From NCBI RefSeq assembly GCF_030123365.1, contig NZ_CP126107.1, forward strand, positions 1,783,501-1,847,500: DNA of 64,000 bases, given 5' to 3'. Made by a program: the position numbers and the translations under genes. Positions within the stretch are counted from its first letter, which is position 1; each line of letters begins with the position of its first letter. The DNA is from Neobacillus sp. SuZ13 (GTDB lineage: Bacteria; Bacillota; Bacilli; Bacillales; Cytobacillaceae). Below, in pieces: positions 50,917 to 60,673 of this stretch. The notes below the pieces were generated by a model that made no database searches, was not told where the DNA came from, and saw only the letters and a list, made by a program, of their open reading frames with translations.

Positions 50917-53265
50917 ATGGCAAAGAAAAAGAGAAGACAACCTAAAAAGAGAGATAACCATTTGAAAAAGACCGTTCAATTTGAATTATCCGCATTGGCC
51001 ATTTTAGCAGTTGCAATCATATCGATAGCAAAACTTGGTGCAGTAGGGAAAGCAACCGTGATCTTCTTCCGATTTTGGATGGGTGAATGGTATATGCTCA
51101 GTTTAATGGGACTAGTGGTATTAAGCGTTTATTTAATGTGGAAACGCAATATTCCTTTTTTCTTCCATATTAAATTAGTTGGAGTGTACTTTATTACTTC
51201 AGCGATTCTGCTCCTAAGTCATGTAACCCTTTTTCATTTGCTAACCAATAATGGGAAATTTAAAGACCCCAGTGTCATCAGCAATACATGGGAACTGTTT
51301 ATGATGGAACTTAGAGGTGAAACAAGCACAACCGATTTAGGCGGGGGAATGCTAGGGGCAGTATTATTTGCCTTATTCCATTATTTATTTGCTGAGACTG
51401 GAACGAAAATTATTGCTTTTATTTTTATCTTAATTGGAGTTATTTTACTGACTGGGAAATCATTTGGAGATTTTGTTGGGAAAATCATGATGGTTCTTGT
51501 TGATTTTTCAAAAAGTCAGTGGGATGCGTTTAAAACTGATATGACAGAATGGAAACAAAAAAAGCAAGAGAAAAAAGCAGAAAGAACTACACAAAGAAGA
51601 CAAGAGCAGGAAAATCACGAACAAAATCGTCAGACAAGGTCAACTACAGAACCACAATCTCCTCAGGAAGAAATCAGTTCACCAGAGCCAATAATTTCAA
51701 GCTTCGCTGATAGGGCCTATGTAGAAGAGGTAATTGATACAAATCAACCAGTAGAAACGAAGCAAACAAAAAGCAAACCGGAAGAAAATGAAGATCCAAT
51801 TCCGCCCATTACTTTTACAGAAGTGGAGAATATTGACTATGAGTTGCCGCCACTTCGATTGTTAAGTCTGCCTAAGAAAGCAGACCAAAGTGGTGAATAT
51901 GAACAAATCCATGCAAATGCTGCAAAGCTTGAAAGAACATTTCAGAGCTTTGGAGTGAAAGCGAGAGTAACCCAAGTACATTTAGGACCAGCTGTTACAA
52001 AATATGAAGTTCATCCAGATGTAGGTGTAAAAGTTAGTAAAATTGTCAGTCTAAGTGATGACTTAGCATTAGCACTAGCTGCTAAAGGAATTCGAATTGA
52101 AGCTCCTATTCCTGGTAAATCAGCAATTGGAATAGAAGTCCCTAATTCAGAGGTGGCAATGGTGTCACTTCGTGAGGTATTAGAAGCAACCCAAAATGAC
52201 AAACCTGACTCAAAACTATTAATTGGTTTAGGTAGAGACATTACTGGTGAGGCAGTTTTAGCTGAATTAAATAAAATGCCCCATTTGTTAGTTGCGGGTG
52301 CAACTGGTAGCGGAAAAAGTGTTTGTATCAACGGAATTATCACTAGTATATTGATGCGAGCAAAGCCTCATGAAGTAAAATTAATGATGATTGACCCTAA
52401 AATGGTTGAATTGAACGTATATAATGGCATACCACACTTATTAGCACCGGTAGTAACAAATCCAAAAAAAGCATCACAAGCTTTGCAAAAAGTTGTAAGC
52501 GAAATGGAAAGGCGTTACGATTTGTTCTCACATACAGGAACACGTAATATTGAGGGCTATAATGAACATGTCAGAAGGCATAACTTAGAAGAAAATGATA
52601 AACAACCATTGTTACCATTTATTGTTGTTATTGTTGATGAGTTAGCTGACTTAATGATGGTTGCCTCCTCAGATGTAGAAGATTCAATTACTCGACTTGC
52701 ACAAATGGCCCGTGCCGCAGGAATTCACTTAATTATTGCTACACAACGGCCATCTGTTGATGTAATTACTGGGGTAATCAAAGCAAATATTCCATCCAGA
52801 ATTGCCTTTGCCGTATCAAGTGCTACCGATTCCAGGACGATTTTGGATATGGGGGGGGCTGAAAAATTGTTAGGAAGAGGTGATATGTTATTCCTTCCAG
52901 TTGGGGAATCTAAACCAGTTCGAGTTCAAGGTGCTTTCCTTTCAGACCAAGAAGTTGAGGACACAGTAGAATTTGTAATTGGACAGCAAAAAGCGCAGTA
53001 CCAGGATGAAATGATACCAGATGATATCCCAGAAGTAACGGGCGCGGTCGATGATGATATTTATGAAGAGGCAGTTGACTTAATTATTGAAATGCAAACA
53101 GCATCTGTTTCTATGTTACAAAGACGATTTCGTATTGGGTATACAAGAGCAGCAAGGTTAATAGACGAAATGGAGGCTCGTGGGATCGTTGGGCCTTATG
53201 AAGGCAGTAAGCCACGAGCAGTCCTTCAGGCGAAACCAATAGATAAAGAAGAACAAAGTTCATAA
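50917..53265 (+). CDS. spoIIIE: DNA translocase SpoIIIE (FtsK family)
   Basis: Hexameric ATPase that pumps the chromosome through the sporulation septum into the forespore. The 782-residue protein has a basic start ([16 protein letters not shown]), four membrane segments up to about residue 195, a charged linker (200-310), the FtsK motor with Walker A GATGSGKS near 463 and Walker [12 protein letters not shown] near 570, and the C-terminal gamma winged helix ([21 protein letters not shown]) that reads orientation sequences. Its length fits SpoIIIE rather than SftA. Confidence 0.96.
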   Translation: MAKKKRRQPKKRDNHLKKTVQFELSALAILAVAIISIAKLGAVGKATVIFFRFWMGEWYMLSLMGLVVLSVYLMWKRNIPFFFHIKLVGVYFITSAILLLSHVTLFHLLTNNGKFKDPSVISNTWELFMMELRGETSTTDLGGGMLGAVLFALFHYLFAETGTKIIAFIFILIGVILLTGKSFGDFVGKIMMVLVDFSKSQWDAFKTDMTEWKQKKQEKKAERTTQRRQEQENHEQNRQTRSTTEPQSPQEEISSPEPIISSFADRAYVEEVIDTNQPVETKQTKSKPEENEDPIPPITFTEVENIDYELPPLRLLSLPKKADQSGEYEQIHANAAKLERTFQSFGVKARVTQVHLGPAVTKYEVHPDVGVKVSKIVSLSDDLALALAAKGIRIEAPIPGKSAIGIEVPNSEVAMVSLREVLEATQNDKPDSKLLIGLGRDITGEAVLAELNKMPHLLVAGATGSGKSVCINGIITSILMRAKPHEVKLMMIDPKMVELNVYNGIPHLLAPVVTNPKKASQALQKVVSEMERRYDLFSHTGTRNIEGYNEHVRRHNLEENDKQPLLPFIVVIVDELADLMMVASSDVEDSITRLAQMARAAGIHLIIATQRPSVDVITGVIKANIPSRIAFAVSSATDSRTILDMGGAEKLLGRGDMLFLPVGESKPVRVQGAFLSDQEVEDTVEFVIGQQKAQYQDEMIPDDIPEVTGAVDDDIYEEAVDLIIEMQTASVSMLQRRFRIGYTRAARLIDEMEARGIVGPYEGSKPRAVLQAKPIDKEEQSS

Positions 53266-53318
53266 TTTATTTGAAGAAACTAATAGAAGCGGTAAATGAT
53301 AGACTGAGATAAAATGAT

Positions 53319-53362
53319 GCCTTTATTATGATAGGAAAATTATCATAATAAAGGCTATTTTT
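53319..53362 (+). terminator. Terminator after spoIIIE
   Basis: Perfect 14-bp stem (53319-53332 with 53342-53355), nine-base loop, then TATTTTT. Confidence 0.85.
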
Positions 53363-53520
53363 ACGGGTGAAATTTCTCCCTATATCAAAAATGTTATATA
53401 GGAAGAATTACCCTGAAACAATTGTGACATAACCTTCACCCATTATCGACAAAATTTATAAATAGCTATTTATTTATTCAAAAAAAAGTGTTAATATAAA
53501 TTTCGATTAGTAGAAATGAT

Positions 53521-53534
53521 ATCAGATGTCTGAT
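53521..53534 (+). promoter_or_regulatory. Palindromic candidate operator before ymfC
   Basis: A 14-base perfect palindrome ATCAGATGTCTGAT, 29 bases before the ymfC start and downstream of a possible extended -10 near 53489-53498. GntR/HutC regulators commonly bind such short palindromes in their own promoters. Confidence 0.5.
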
Positions 53535-53562
53535 GTCTAAGGAAAAGGCTGGAGGAAGCAGC

Positions 53563-54288
53563 ATGTCTATAAAATCAGATAACCGGCATTTATACCTACA
53601 AGTTATCGATCACCTGAAGCAAGATATTGCAGATGGGATATATAAAGAAAAAGAGAAATTACCATCTGAGTTTGATCTTGCCAAACAGCTAGGTGTGAGC
53701 AGGGCAACTCTTCGAGAAGCATTGAGAATCCTCGAAGAAGAAAATGTTATCATTAGACGCCATGGCGTTGGTACTTTTGTTAACGTAAAGCCTTTATTTA
53801 CTTCAGGGATAGAACAACTTAATAGTGTTACAGCCATGATCAATCAAGCTGGAATGACTCCAGGAACAATTTTCCTTAGTTCATCAACACAAGATGCTAC
53901 CGAAGAGGATATTCGTCGTTTTTCCTGTTCTATTGATGAGGAGATTTTCGTGATGGAGAGGGTTAGAACCGCCAATGGGGAACCAGTCGTCTACTGTGTC
54001 GACAAAGTACCCAAACGAATTCTGCCGGAAACATTTTCCCATGCAGAAGAATCAATCTTCCATATTTTGGAAGAAGAAGCGAACCGAAGAATTACATACG
54101 CGGTTGCTCAAATTGAGCCACTTGGCTATCATGAAAAAATTTCCCCAATTCTAGAATGCGAACCAGAAACTGCATTATTAGTCTTAAAACAAATGCATTT
54201 CGATGAAATGGATGAACCTATCCTATTTTCGGTAAACTATTTTAAAGCAGACAAGTTTAGTTTTCATGTTTTAAGGAAAAGAATTTAA
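53563..54288 (+). CDS. ymfC: GntR/HutC-family transcriptional regulator YmfC
   Basis: 241-residue repressor-type protein. The N-terminal winged helix (residues 6-75) contains [26 protein letters not shown], and the C-terminal half is the UTRA ligand-binding domain (from about 95 to 235). The ATG at 53563 has GGAGGAA just upstream. It directly precedes a nucleoside-type ABC importer, so it may control it; in B. subtilis ymfC is present here but that transporter lies elsewhere. The ligand is unknown. Confidence 0.92.
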   Translation: MSIKSDNRHLYLQVIDHLKQDIADGIYKEKEKLPSEFDLAKQLGVSRATLREALRILEEENVIIRRHGVGTFVNVKPLFTSGIEQLNSVTAMINQAGMTPGTIFLSSSTQDATEEDIRRFSCSIDEEIFVMERVRTANGEPVVYCVDKVPKRILPETFSHAEESIFHILEEEANRRITYAVAQIEPLGYHEKISPILECEPETALLVLKQMHFDEMDEPILFSVNYFKADKFSFHVLRKRI

Positions 54289-54375
54289 TTTTTTTTATCC
54301 AGATTGAAAACGCAATCAGTCTTGCTACACAAACTTTTTTACTAAATCAATCCATATTCATAGGGGGTCAATACC

Positions 54376-55455
54376 GTGAAAAAGCGTAAAATTGGAACGG
54401 CTTTATCACTAGTTCTAGCTGCTGGTACACTTTTAGGAGCATGTGGAAAAAGTGATACAGGCAAAGAAACATCAAAAGGCGGAGAAAAGAAAAATGAATT
54501 CTCTGTTGCAATGGTTACTGATGTTGGTGGTGTTGATGACAAATCATTTAACCAATCTGCTTGGGAAGGTCTTCAAAAATTCGGTAAAGATAACGGTATG
54601 TCAAAAGGTAAAGGCGGATATGATTACCTTCAATCAAAATCTGATGCTGATTATTCTACAAACTTAAACACACTTGCTCGTCAAGACTTTGATTTAGTTT
54701 ACGGAATTGGTTTCTTAATGCAGGCTGCTGTTGAGGAAATCGCGAAACAACAAAAAGATTCACACTTTGCGATCATCGATGCTGAAGTTAAACAACCAAA
54801 CGTTGCAACCGTTCTTTTCAAAGAGCAAGAAGCTGCCTTCCTTGCTGGTGTAGCAGCAGCTCTTCAAACAAAATCTAACCACATAGGATTCATTGGTGGT
54901 ATGGAAATCCCTGTTATTGAACGTTTTGAATCTGGATTCTTAGCTGGTGTTAAGGCTGCAAAACCAGAAGTAAAAGTAGATGTTCAATATTCTGGGGCAT
55001 TTGATAAAGCGGAACTTGGACAAAACATTGCTTCTAAAATGTATTCTTCTGGTGCAGACGTAGTTTTCCACGCAGCGGGTGGTACTGGTAACGGACTTTT
55101 CAAAGAAGCTTCTGACAGAAAAGCAAAAGATCCAAGTAAAGAAATTTGGGCTATCGGTGTAGACCGTGATCAAAACGACATGGGTCCAGATGTGGTTCTT
55201 ACTTCAGCACTTAAGCGTGTTGACGTTGCAGTTCAAGATTTATCAAAGAAAGCAATGGATGGAAACTTCCCTGGCGGCAAATCTATCGTTTATGGATTAG
55301 CTGAAGATGGCGTAGGCTTAGCACCAGTCAATGCGAAAGCAGATAAAAAAGCGGAAATCGAAGCTGCTGTAAAAGAATGGATTGAAAAGATTAAGTCTGG
55401 TGCGGTAAAAGTTCCAGGAACTCGTGATGAATTAAAGAACTTTAGTGCAAAATAA
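54376..55455 (+). CDS. nupN: BmpA-family nucleoside-binding lipoprotein
   Basis: Extracytoplasmic substrate-binding protein of a purine nucleoside ABC importer (guanosine importer NupNOPQ in B. subtilis). The 359-residue protein has a lipoprotein signal ending in LLGAC with Cys23 as the lipid site, then the BMP fold: VTDVGGVDDKSFNQSAWEGL, DLVYGIGFLMQAA, GGTGNGLFKEA and GVDRDQND. The start is GTG at 54376. A terminator separates it from the ATPase gene, fitting the need for excess binding protein. Confidence 0.93.
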   Translation: MKKRKIGTALSLVLAAGTLLGACGKSDTGKETSKGGEKKNEFSVAMVTDVGGVDDKSFNQSAWEGLQKFGKDNGMSKGKGGYDYLQSKSDADYSTNLNTLARQDFDLVYGIGFLMQAAVEEIAKQQKDSHFAIIDAEVKQPNVATVLFKEQEAAFLAGVAAALQTKSNHIGFIGGMEIPVIERFESGFLAGVKAAKPEVKVDVQYSGAFDKAELGQNIASKMYSSGADVVFHAAGGTGNGLFKEASDRKAKDPSKEIWAIGVDRDQNDMGPDVVLTSALKRVDVAVQDLSKKAMDGNFPGGKSIVYGLAEDGVGLAPVNAKADKKAEIEAAVKEWIEKIKSGAVKVPGTRDELKNFSAK

Positions 55456-55463
55456 TTTTGTGT

Positions 55464-55505
55464 GGAATAAGCGGGACATCATACCTGCTCGCTTATTCCT
55501 TTTTA
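55464..55505 (+). terminator. Intra-operon terminator after nupN
   Basis: Perfect 10-bp outer stem (55464-55473 with 55490-55499) followed by T. Probably partial read-through into nupO. Confidence 0.8.
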
Positions 55506-55660
55506 ATGAATCTTAACTGAAGCGTAGAATGGTCATTCTACCTTTCATTTAGGATTACAGTGGGGAGGGATTCCCTGTTTTTTTAAAATTCGGAAAGGTC
55601 TGACCTCTTACTACTTCTGGTCAATTTTTCCTTTTACCTTATCACAGGGAGTGAGAAAAG

Positions 55661-57196
55661 ATGGAATATGTAATTGAAATGCTTAACATCCGTAAAGAGT
55701 TTAATGGCTTCGTTGCGAATGATAACATAACCCTTCAATTAAAAAAGGGTGAAATCCATGCCTTGCTTGGAGAAAATGGTGCGGGAAAATCTACTTTGAT
55801 GAATGTTCTCTTTGGTTTATATCAACCAGAAAAAGGTGAAATTCGTGTTAAAGGAAAACCTGTTAACATTTCAAACCCAAATATAGCTAACGATTTAGGA
55901 ATTGGAATGGTCCATCAACACTTTATGTTAGTTGACACATTTACCGTTACAGAAAATATTATTCTAGGAAGAGAAATTACATCTGCAGGAAAAATCGACA
56001 TTAAAAAAGCTGAACAGCAAGTTCGTGAAATTTCAGAACGTTACGGATTATCTGTCGACCCGCAGGCGAAAATTTCCGATATTTCCGTGGGAATGCAGCA
56101 GCGTGTGGAAATTTTAAAAACGCTATATCGCGGAGCAGAAATTCTAATTTTTGATGAGCCCACAGCTGTTCTAACACCCCAAGAAATTAAAGAATTAATT
56201 CAAATTATGAAAACGCTTATAAAAGAAGGTAAATCTATTATTCTCATTACCCATAAGCTCAAAGAGATTATGGAAGTTTCAGACCGCTGTACAGTCATTC
56301 GAAAAGGTAAAGGAATTGGAACAGTCACAGTAAGTGAAACAAACCCAAATGAACTTGCAAGCTTAATGGTAGGACGTGAGGTTGTTTTTAAAACTGATAA
56401 AAAAGAAGCATCACCAAAACAAGATGTCCTTGAAATTAAGGATTTGCTTGTAAAAGACACGCGTGGTGTGATGGTTGTTAATGGCCTGAATCTTACTGTT
56501 CGTGCTGGTGAGATTGTCGGAATCGCTGGTGTTGATGGGAATGGACAGTCGGAATTTATTGAAGCTATTACTGGATTACGTAAGTCTGAAAGTGGCAGTG
56601 TGAAACTAAATGGAAAAGAATTGATCAATCAGACACCAAGACAGATTACCGAATCTGGTGTCGGTCATATTCCTCAGGATCGTCACAAGCATGGGTTAGT
56701 ATTAAACTTTCCGATTGGTGAGAACATGGTTTTACAAACCTATAATAAGAAGCCATTCTCTAAAAACGGAATCTTGAACTTTGGTGAAATTTATAAAAAA
56801 GCAAAAACATTAATTAGTGAATTTGATGTTCGTACACCAAGTGAATATACTTTGGCGCGTGCCCTATCGGGAGGAAATCAGCAAAAAGCAATCATTGGTC
56901 GTGAAGTCGATCGGAATCCTGACTTACTAATAGCAGCACAGCCAACGCGCGGACTGGATGTTGGAGCAATTGAATTTATTCATAAGCGCTTAATCGAACA
57001 GCGTGATAATGGCAAAGGTGTCTTGCTGGTTTCCTTTGAATTGGATGAAATTATGAATGTCAGTGACCGTATTGCTGTTATATACGAGGGAAGAATTGTT
57101 GCTGTCGTTAATCCTAAGGAAACAACTGAGCAGGAACTTGGATTATTGATGGCTGGATCGAATAGAAAGGAAGCGGGTGAAGGAACACATGTCTAA
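55661..57196 (+). CDS. nupO: Nucleoside ABC transporter, ATP-binding protein
   Basis: Duplicated ATPase of the CUT2/nucleoside importer type, 511 residues. The first half has Walker A GENGAGKST (37-45) and Walker B LIFDEPTAVLTP. The second half has a degenerate P-loop (GVDGNGQSE, Gln instead of Lys) but an intact signature LSGGNQQK. One degenerate site is normal for this class. It overlaps the region of the nupP start. Confidence 0.94.
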   Translation: MEYVIEMLNIRKEFNGFVANDNITLQLKKGEIHALLGENGAGKSTLMNVLFGLYQPEKGEIRVKGKPVNISNPNIANDLGIGMVHQHFMLVDTFTVTENIILGREITSAGKIDIKKAEQQVREISERYGLSVDPQAKISDISVGMQQRVEILKTLYRGAEILIFDEPTAVLTPQEIKELIQIMKTLIKEGKSIILITHKLKEIMEVSDRCTVIRKGKGIGTVTVSETNPNELASLMVGREVVFKTDKKEASPKQDVLEIKDLLVKDTRGVMVVNGLNLTVRAGEIVGIAGVDGNGQSEFIEAITGLRKSESGSVKLNGKELINQTPRQITESGVGHIPQDRHKHGLVLNFPIGENMVLQTYNKKPFSKNGILNFGEIYKKAKTLISEFDVRTPSEYTLARALSGGNQQKAIIGREVDRNPDLLIAAQPTRGLDVGAIEFIHKRLIEQRDNGKGVLLVSFELDEIMNVSDRIAVIYEGRIVAVVNPKETTEQELGLLMAGSNRKEAGEGTHV

Positions 57197-58235
57197 ACGG
57201 GTGAGAAGTATATTAACACCAATTATTGCCGTGCTATTAGGCATTCTGGTTGGAACTATAATTATGCTAGTAAGTGGATACAATCCCTTAGCGGCCTTTA
57301 CAGCACTTTGGAATGGGGCATTTGGAGATATTTATTATATCGGGGAAGTAATTAGACAGTTTACCCCTTATATATTAGCTGGATTGGCTGTTGCCTTTGC
57401 TTTCCGAGTAGGCTTATTTAATATCGGGGTAGAGGGACAATTCTTAGTAGGCTGGCTTGCAGCTGTTTGGGTTGGGGTAGCTTTTGATCTGCCGCGTATT
57501 ATTCATTTACCGCTAGCTATCCTAGCAGCAATTGTTGCAGGTGCACTTTGGGCATTTATTCCTGGTTTATTAAAAGCTCGTTTTCGTGTCCATGAAGTAA
57601 TTGTTACCATTATGATGAACTATGTAGCCTTACATGTATCGAACTATCTAATTAGAAATGTAATTACAGACCATGGGGACAATTCCGGCCCTATTCATAA
57701 ATCAGCAACCTTACGATCTGGATGGTTAGAAAGTCTAACTGATTATTCACGTCTTCACTGGGGTATTCTACTTGCAATTTTATCATGCTTTATTATGTGG
57801 TTTTTATTAGAAAGAACAACAAGAGGATTTGAATTAAGGTCAGTAGGTTTTAACCAACATGCGGCACAATATGCCGGCATGAACGTTAATAAAAATATTA
57901 TCCTTTCAATGGTTATTTCCGGAGCATTTGCAGGATTAGCGGGTGCCATGGAAGGACTAGGTACTTTCGAATATGCCGCAGTTAAGGGTGGATTCTCAGG
58001 CGTTGGTTTCGATGGTATTGCCGTTGCGTTACTTGGTGGTAATACTGCTTTAGGTGTATTTTTCTCAGCAATTTTATTTGGAGTTCTAAAAGTCGGAGCA
58101 TTAAACATGCCGCTCGAAGCAGGGGTACCGAATGAATTGGTTGATATCATCATTGCCTTAATCGTATTCTTTGTGGCATCTAGTTATTTCATTAGAGTAT
58201 TTCTTGATCGAATCAGTAAGAAGGAGGTGAAGTAA
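57189..58235 (+). CDS. nupP: Nucleoside ABC transporter permease
   Basis: First of two membrane subunits, 348 residues with about eight to ten hydrophobic helices and the family motif FNIGVEGQFLVGWLAAVWVG near residue 75. The ATG at 57189 follows GTGAAGGA; the in-frame GTG at 57177 lies inside the end of nupO. The stop is one base before the nupQ start. Confidence 0.94.
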   Translation: MSKRVRSILTPIIAVLLGILVGTIIMLVSGYNPLAAFTALWNGAFGDIYYIGEVIRQFTPYILAGLAVAFAFRVGLFNIGVEGQFLVGWLAAVWVGVAFDLPRIIHLPLAILAAIVAGALWAFIPGLLKARFRVHEVIVTIMMNYVALHVSNYLIRNVITDHGDNSGPIHKSATLRSGWLESLTDYSRLHWGILLAILSCFIMWFLLERTTRGFELRSVGFNQHAAQYAGMNVNKNIILSMVISGAFAGLAGAMEGLGTFEYAAVKGGFSGVGFDGIAVALLGGNTALGVFFSAILFGVLKVGALNMPLEAGVPNELVDIIIALIVFFVASSYFIRVFLDRISKKEVK

Positions 58236-58236
58236 G

Positions 58237-59196
58237 TTGAGTTTTATGGATATTTTAATGATTCTTGTTCCATCTACTTTACTATGGGCAGCTCCACTTG
58301 TCTTCACTGCATTAGGCGGTATATTCTCAGAGCGTTCTGGAGTCGTAAATATTGGGCTTGAAGGTTTAATGGTTATCGGGGCATTTTCAGCTATTGTGTT
58401 TAACTTATTTACATTTGATACATTTGGCAATGCTACACCTTGGATTGCCCTTTTAATAGCAATGGTTGCAGGAGCATTCTTTTCTATGTTACATGCTGTC
58501 GCTGCCATTACATTCCGTGCAGACCATACAGTTTCTGGTGTTGCCATTAACTTACTTGCAACGGGTCTTACTCTATTTCTGGTAAAACTTATTTTTGATA
58601 AAGGTGAAACAGGAATTATCAGTAAAGGGTTTAGCAAAATTGATATTCCAGTTTTAAAAGATATTCCAGTTATCGGAAAAATCTTCTTCCAAAATACGTA
58701 TTGGACATCATTCCTTGCCATCCTTGTTGCTATTATAGTTTGGTACATTGTTGCCAAGACACCATTTGGACTTCGCCTTCGCTCAGTCGGTGAACATCCA
58801 ATGGCTGCAGACACAATGGGGATTAATGTAACCAAAATGCGTTATTACGGCGTCATCCTTTCTGGAGCTCTAGGTGGACTTGGTGGTGGAGTATATGCAC
58901 AATCCATTACATCTAACTTCAGCCACTCAACAATCAGTGGTCAAGGTTTCATGGCATTAGCGGCAATGATTTTCGGGAAATGGCATCCACTTGGCTCATT
59001 AGGTGCTGCAATATTCTTTGGTTTCGCACAAAGTATTAGTATCATTGGATCAAGTTTACCATTCCTAAAAGAAATTCCGAACGTATATTTGTTAATAGCT
59101 CCTTATGTGTTAACAATATTAGCACTTACAGGATTCATCGGACGTGCCGATGCACCAAAAGCATCTGGTACTCACTACATTAAAGGCAGCAGATAA
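58237..59196 (+). CDS. nupQ: Nucleoside ABC transporter permease
   Basis: Second membrane subunit, 319 residues, with GVVNIGLEGLMVIGAFSA near residue 32 and a run of hydrophobic helices. The start is TTG at 58237 with a full AAGGAGGTGA at 58221-58230. It ends the importer unit; a terminator follows. Confidence 0.94.
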   Translation: MSFMDILMILVPSTLLWAAPLVFTALGGIFSERSGVVNIGLEGLMVIGAFSAIVFNLFTFDTFGNATPWIALLIAMVAGAFFSMLHAVAAITFRADHTVSGVAINLLATGLTLFLVKLIFDKGETGIISKGFSKIDIPVLKDIPVIGKIFFQNTYWTSFLAILVAIIVWYIVAKTPFGLRLRSVGEHPMAADTMGINVTKMRYYGVILSGALGGLGGGVYAQSITSNFSHSTISGQGFMALAAMIFGKWHPLGSLGAAIFFGFAQSISIIGSSLPFLKEIPNVYLLIAPYVLTILALTGFIGRADAPKASGTHYIKGSR

Positions 59197-59212
59197 TATC
59201 ATTTACAACGAA

Positions 59213-59248
59213 GAACCCCTGATTAATATACCAGGGGATCTTTTTTTT
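59213..59248 (+). terminator. Terminator after nupQ
   Basis: Stem around CCCCTG/CAGGGG (59216-59221 with 59232-59237) extended by A-T pairs, then eight T. Confidence 0.85.
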
Positions 59249-59392
59249 GAAGATAAAGTGATATCGCTTGTATTATACAAGCCTGCCAAATTATAGTAAT
59301 AAGTATAGGTTTTCTTTCAATGGAAATGATATAAAGAAAAATGTTTACATATTGTAATAAAGAACCCTTTGAACAGTTAAGGAGGAATGTAT

Positions 59393-60673
59393 GTGGCAAC
59401 AGCTACAGAAAAAATAACGGAGCTTAAAGGATATAGACTTCATGTGATCCCGACAGAAAAATATAAAACGAATACTTTAATCTGGAAAATGAAAGCCCCG
59501 CTTACAAAAGAAGATGTAACCAAACGAGCACTCCTTCCACAAGTATTGCAAAGCAGTTCAGCAAAATATTCTTCAACCACAGCACTTCGGTCCTATCTTG
59601 ATGAGTTATATGGCGCGACACTTTTTGTTGATTTATCTAAAAAAGGTGAATACCATATCATGAGTTTTTCAATCGAAATTGCCAATGAAAAATTCTTAAG
59701 TGATCCAAGTCCATTATTAAAAAAAGGGTTTGAATTATTAGCAGAAATATTAACAAAACCAAACCTTAAAGGTAATGCTTTTGATCCAGACACCGTAGAA
59801 AAAGAGAAACGGACACAAAAACAAAGGATTCAATCTGTTTTTGATGATAAGATGCGTTACTCGAATGTTCGCCTTATTCAAGAAATGTGTAAGGGTGAAC
59901 CCTATGCCTTAGAAGTAAACGGGGATGCCGCAGATGTTGATGCCATTACGGCAGAGAATTTATATGAATATTATCAAAACGCCTTTTTAACGGATGAAAT
60001 GGATTTATATATTATCGGTGATGTTAATGAAGAAGAAGTAAAGCAACTTGCATCAGATCTATTAAAGTTTGAGGATAGAACACCGAAAAAATTAGTACAA
60101 GAAAAGGTAAGTTTGAATAGACAAGTAAATGAAGTGAAAGAGCAGCAAGATGTAAAACAAGGGAAATTAAACATTGGTTATCGCACAAACATCGTCTATG
60201 GGGACCAAGATTATTTTGCCTTGCAAGTGTTCAATGGTATATTTGGCGGGTTCTCGCATTCTAAATTATTTATAAATGTACGTGAAAAAGCAAGTCTTGC
60301 TTATTATGCAGCAAGTCGTCTTGAAAGTCATAAAGGCTTAATGATGGTTATGTCAGGTATTGATTTAAAGAATTATGATCAGGCAGTTGGAATAATTCAT
60401 GATCAATTAGAGGCGATGAGGAAAGGTGATTTTACAGACCAAGAACTCGTCCAAACCAAAGCTGTCATCCAAAATCAAATCCTCGAGACGATCGATACAT
60501 CAAGAGGGTTAACTGAAATTCTTTATCATAATGTTGTGGCCGATGCAAATATTAATCTTGATACATGGCTGCAAGAAATGCAAAATGTAACGAAAGAAGA
60601 AATCATCGCAGTTGCTAAAAAAATCGAAGTAGATACCATCTACTTCTTAACAGGAACGGAGGCGGGCAAATAA
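59393..60673 (+). CDS. ymfF: M16-family peptidase-like protein YmfF, zinc motif absent
   Basis: 426-residue pitrilysin-fold protein. No HxxEH zinc motif is present, so it is probably the non-catalytic partner of YmfH. The start is taken as GTG at 59393, seven bases after AAGGAGG; the ATG at 59387 is only two bases from that site. The next gene starts with no gap after its stop codon, which fits a two-subunit complex. Substrate unknown. Confidence 0.9.
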   Translation: MATATEKITELKGYRLHVIPTEKYKTNTLIWKMKAPLTKEDVTKRALLPQVLQSSSAKYSSTTALRSYLDELYGATLFVDLSKKGEYHIMSFSIEIANEKFLSDPSPLLKKGFELLAEILTKPNLKGNAFDPDTVEKEKRTQKQRIQSVFDDKMRYSNVRLIQEMCKGEPYALEVNGDAADVDAITAENLYEYYQNAFLTDEMDLYIIGDVNEEEVKQLASDLLKFEDRTPKKLVQEKVSLNRQVNEVKEQQDVKQGKLNIGYRTNIVYGDQDYFALQVFNGIFGGFSHSKLFINVREKASLAYYAASRLESHKGLMMVMSGIDLKNYDQAVGIIHDQLEAMRKGDFTDQELVQTKAVIQNQILETIDTSRGLTEILYHNVVADANINLDTWLQEMQNVTKEEIIAVAKKIEVDTIYFLTGTEAGK

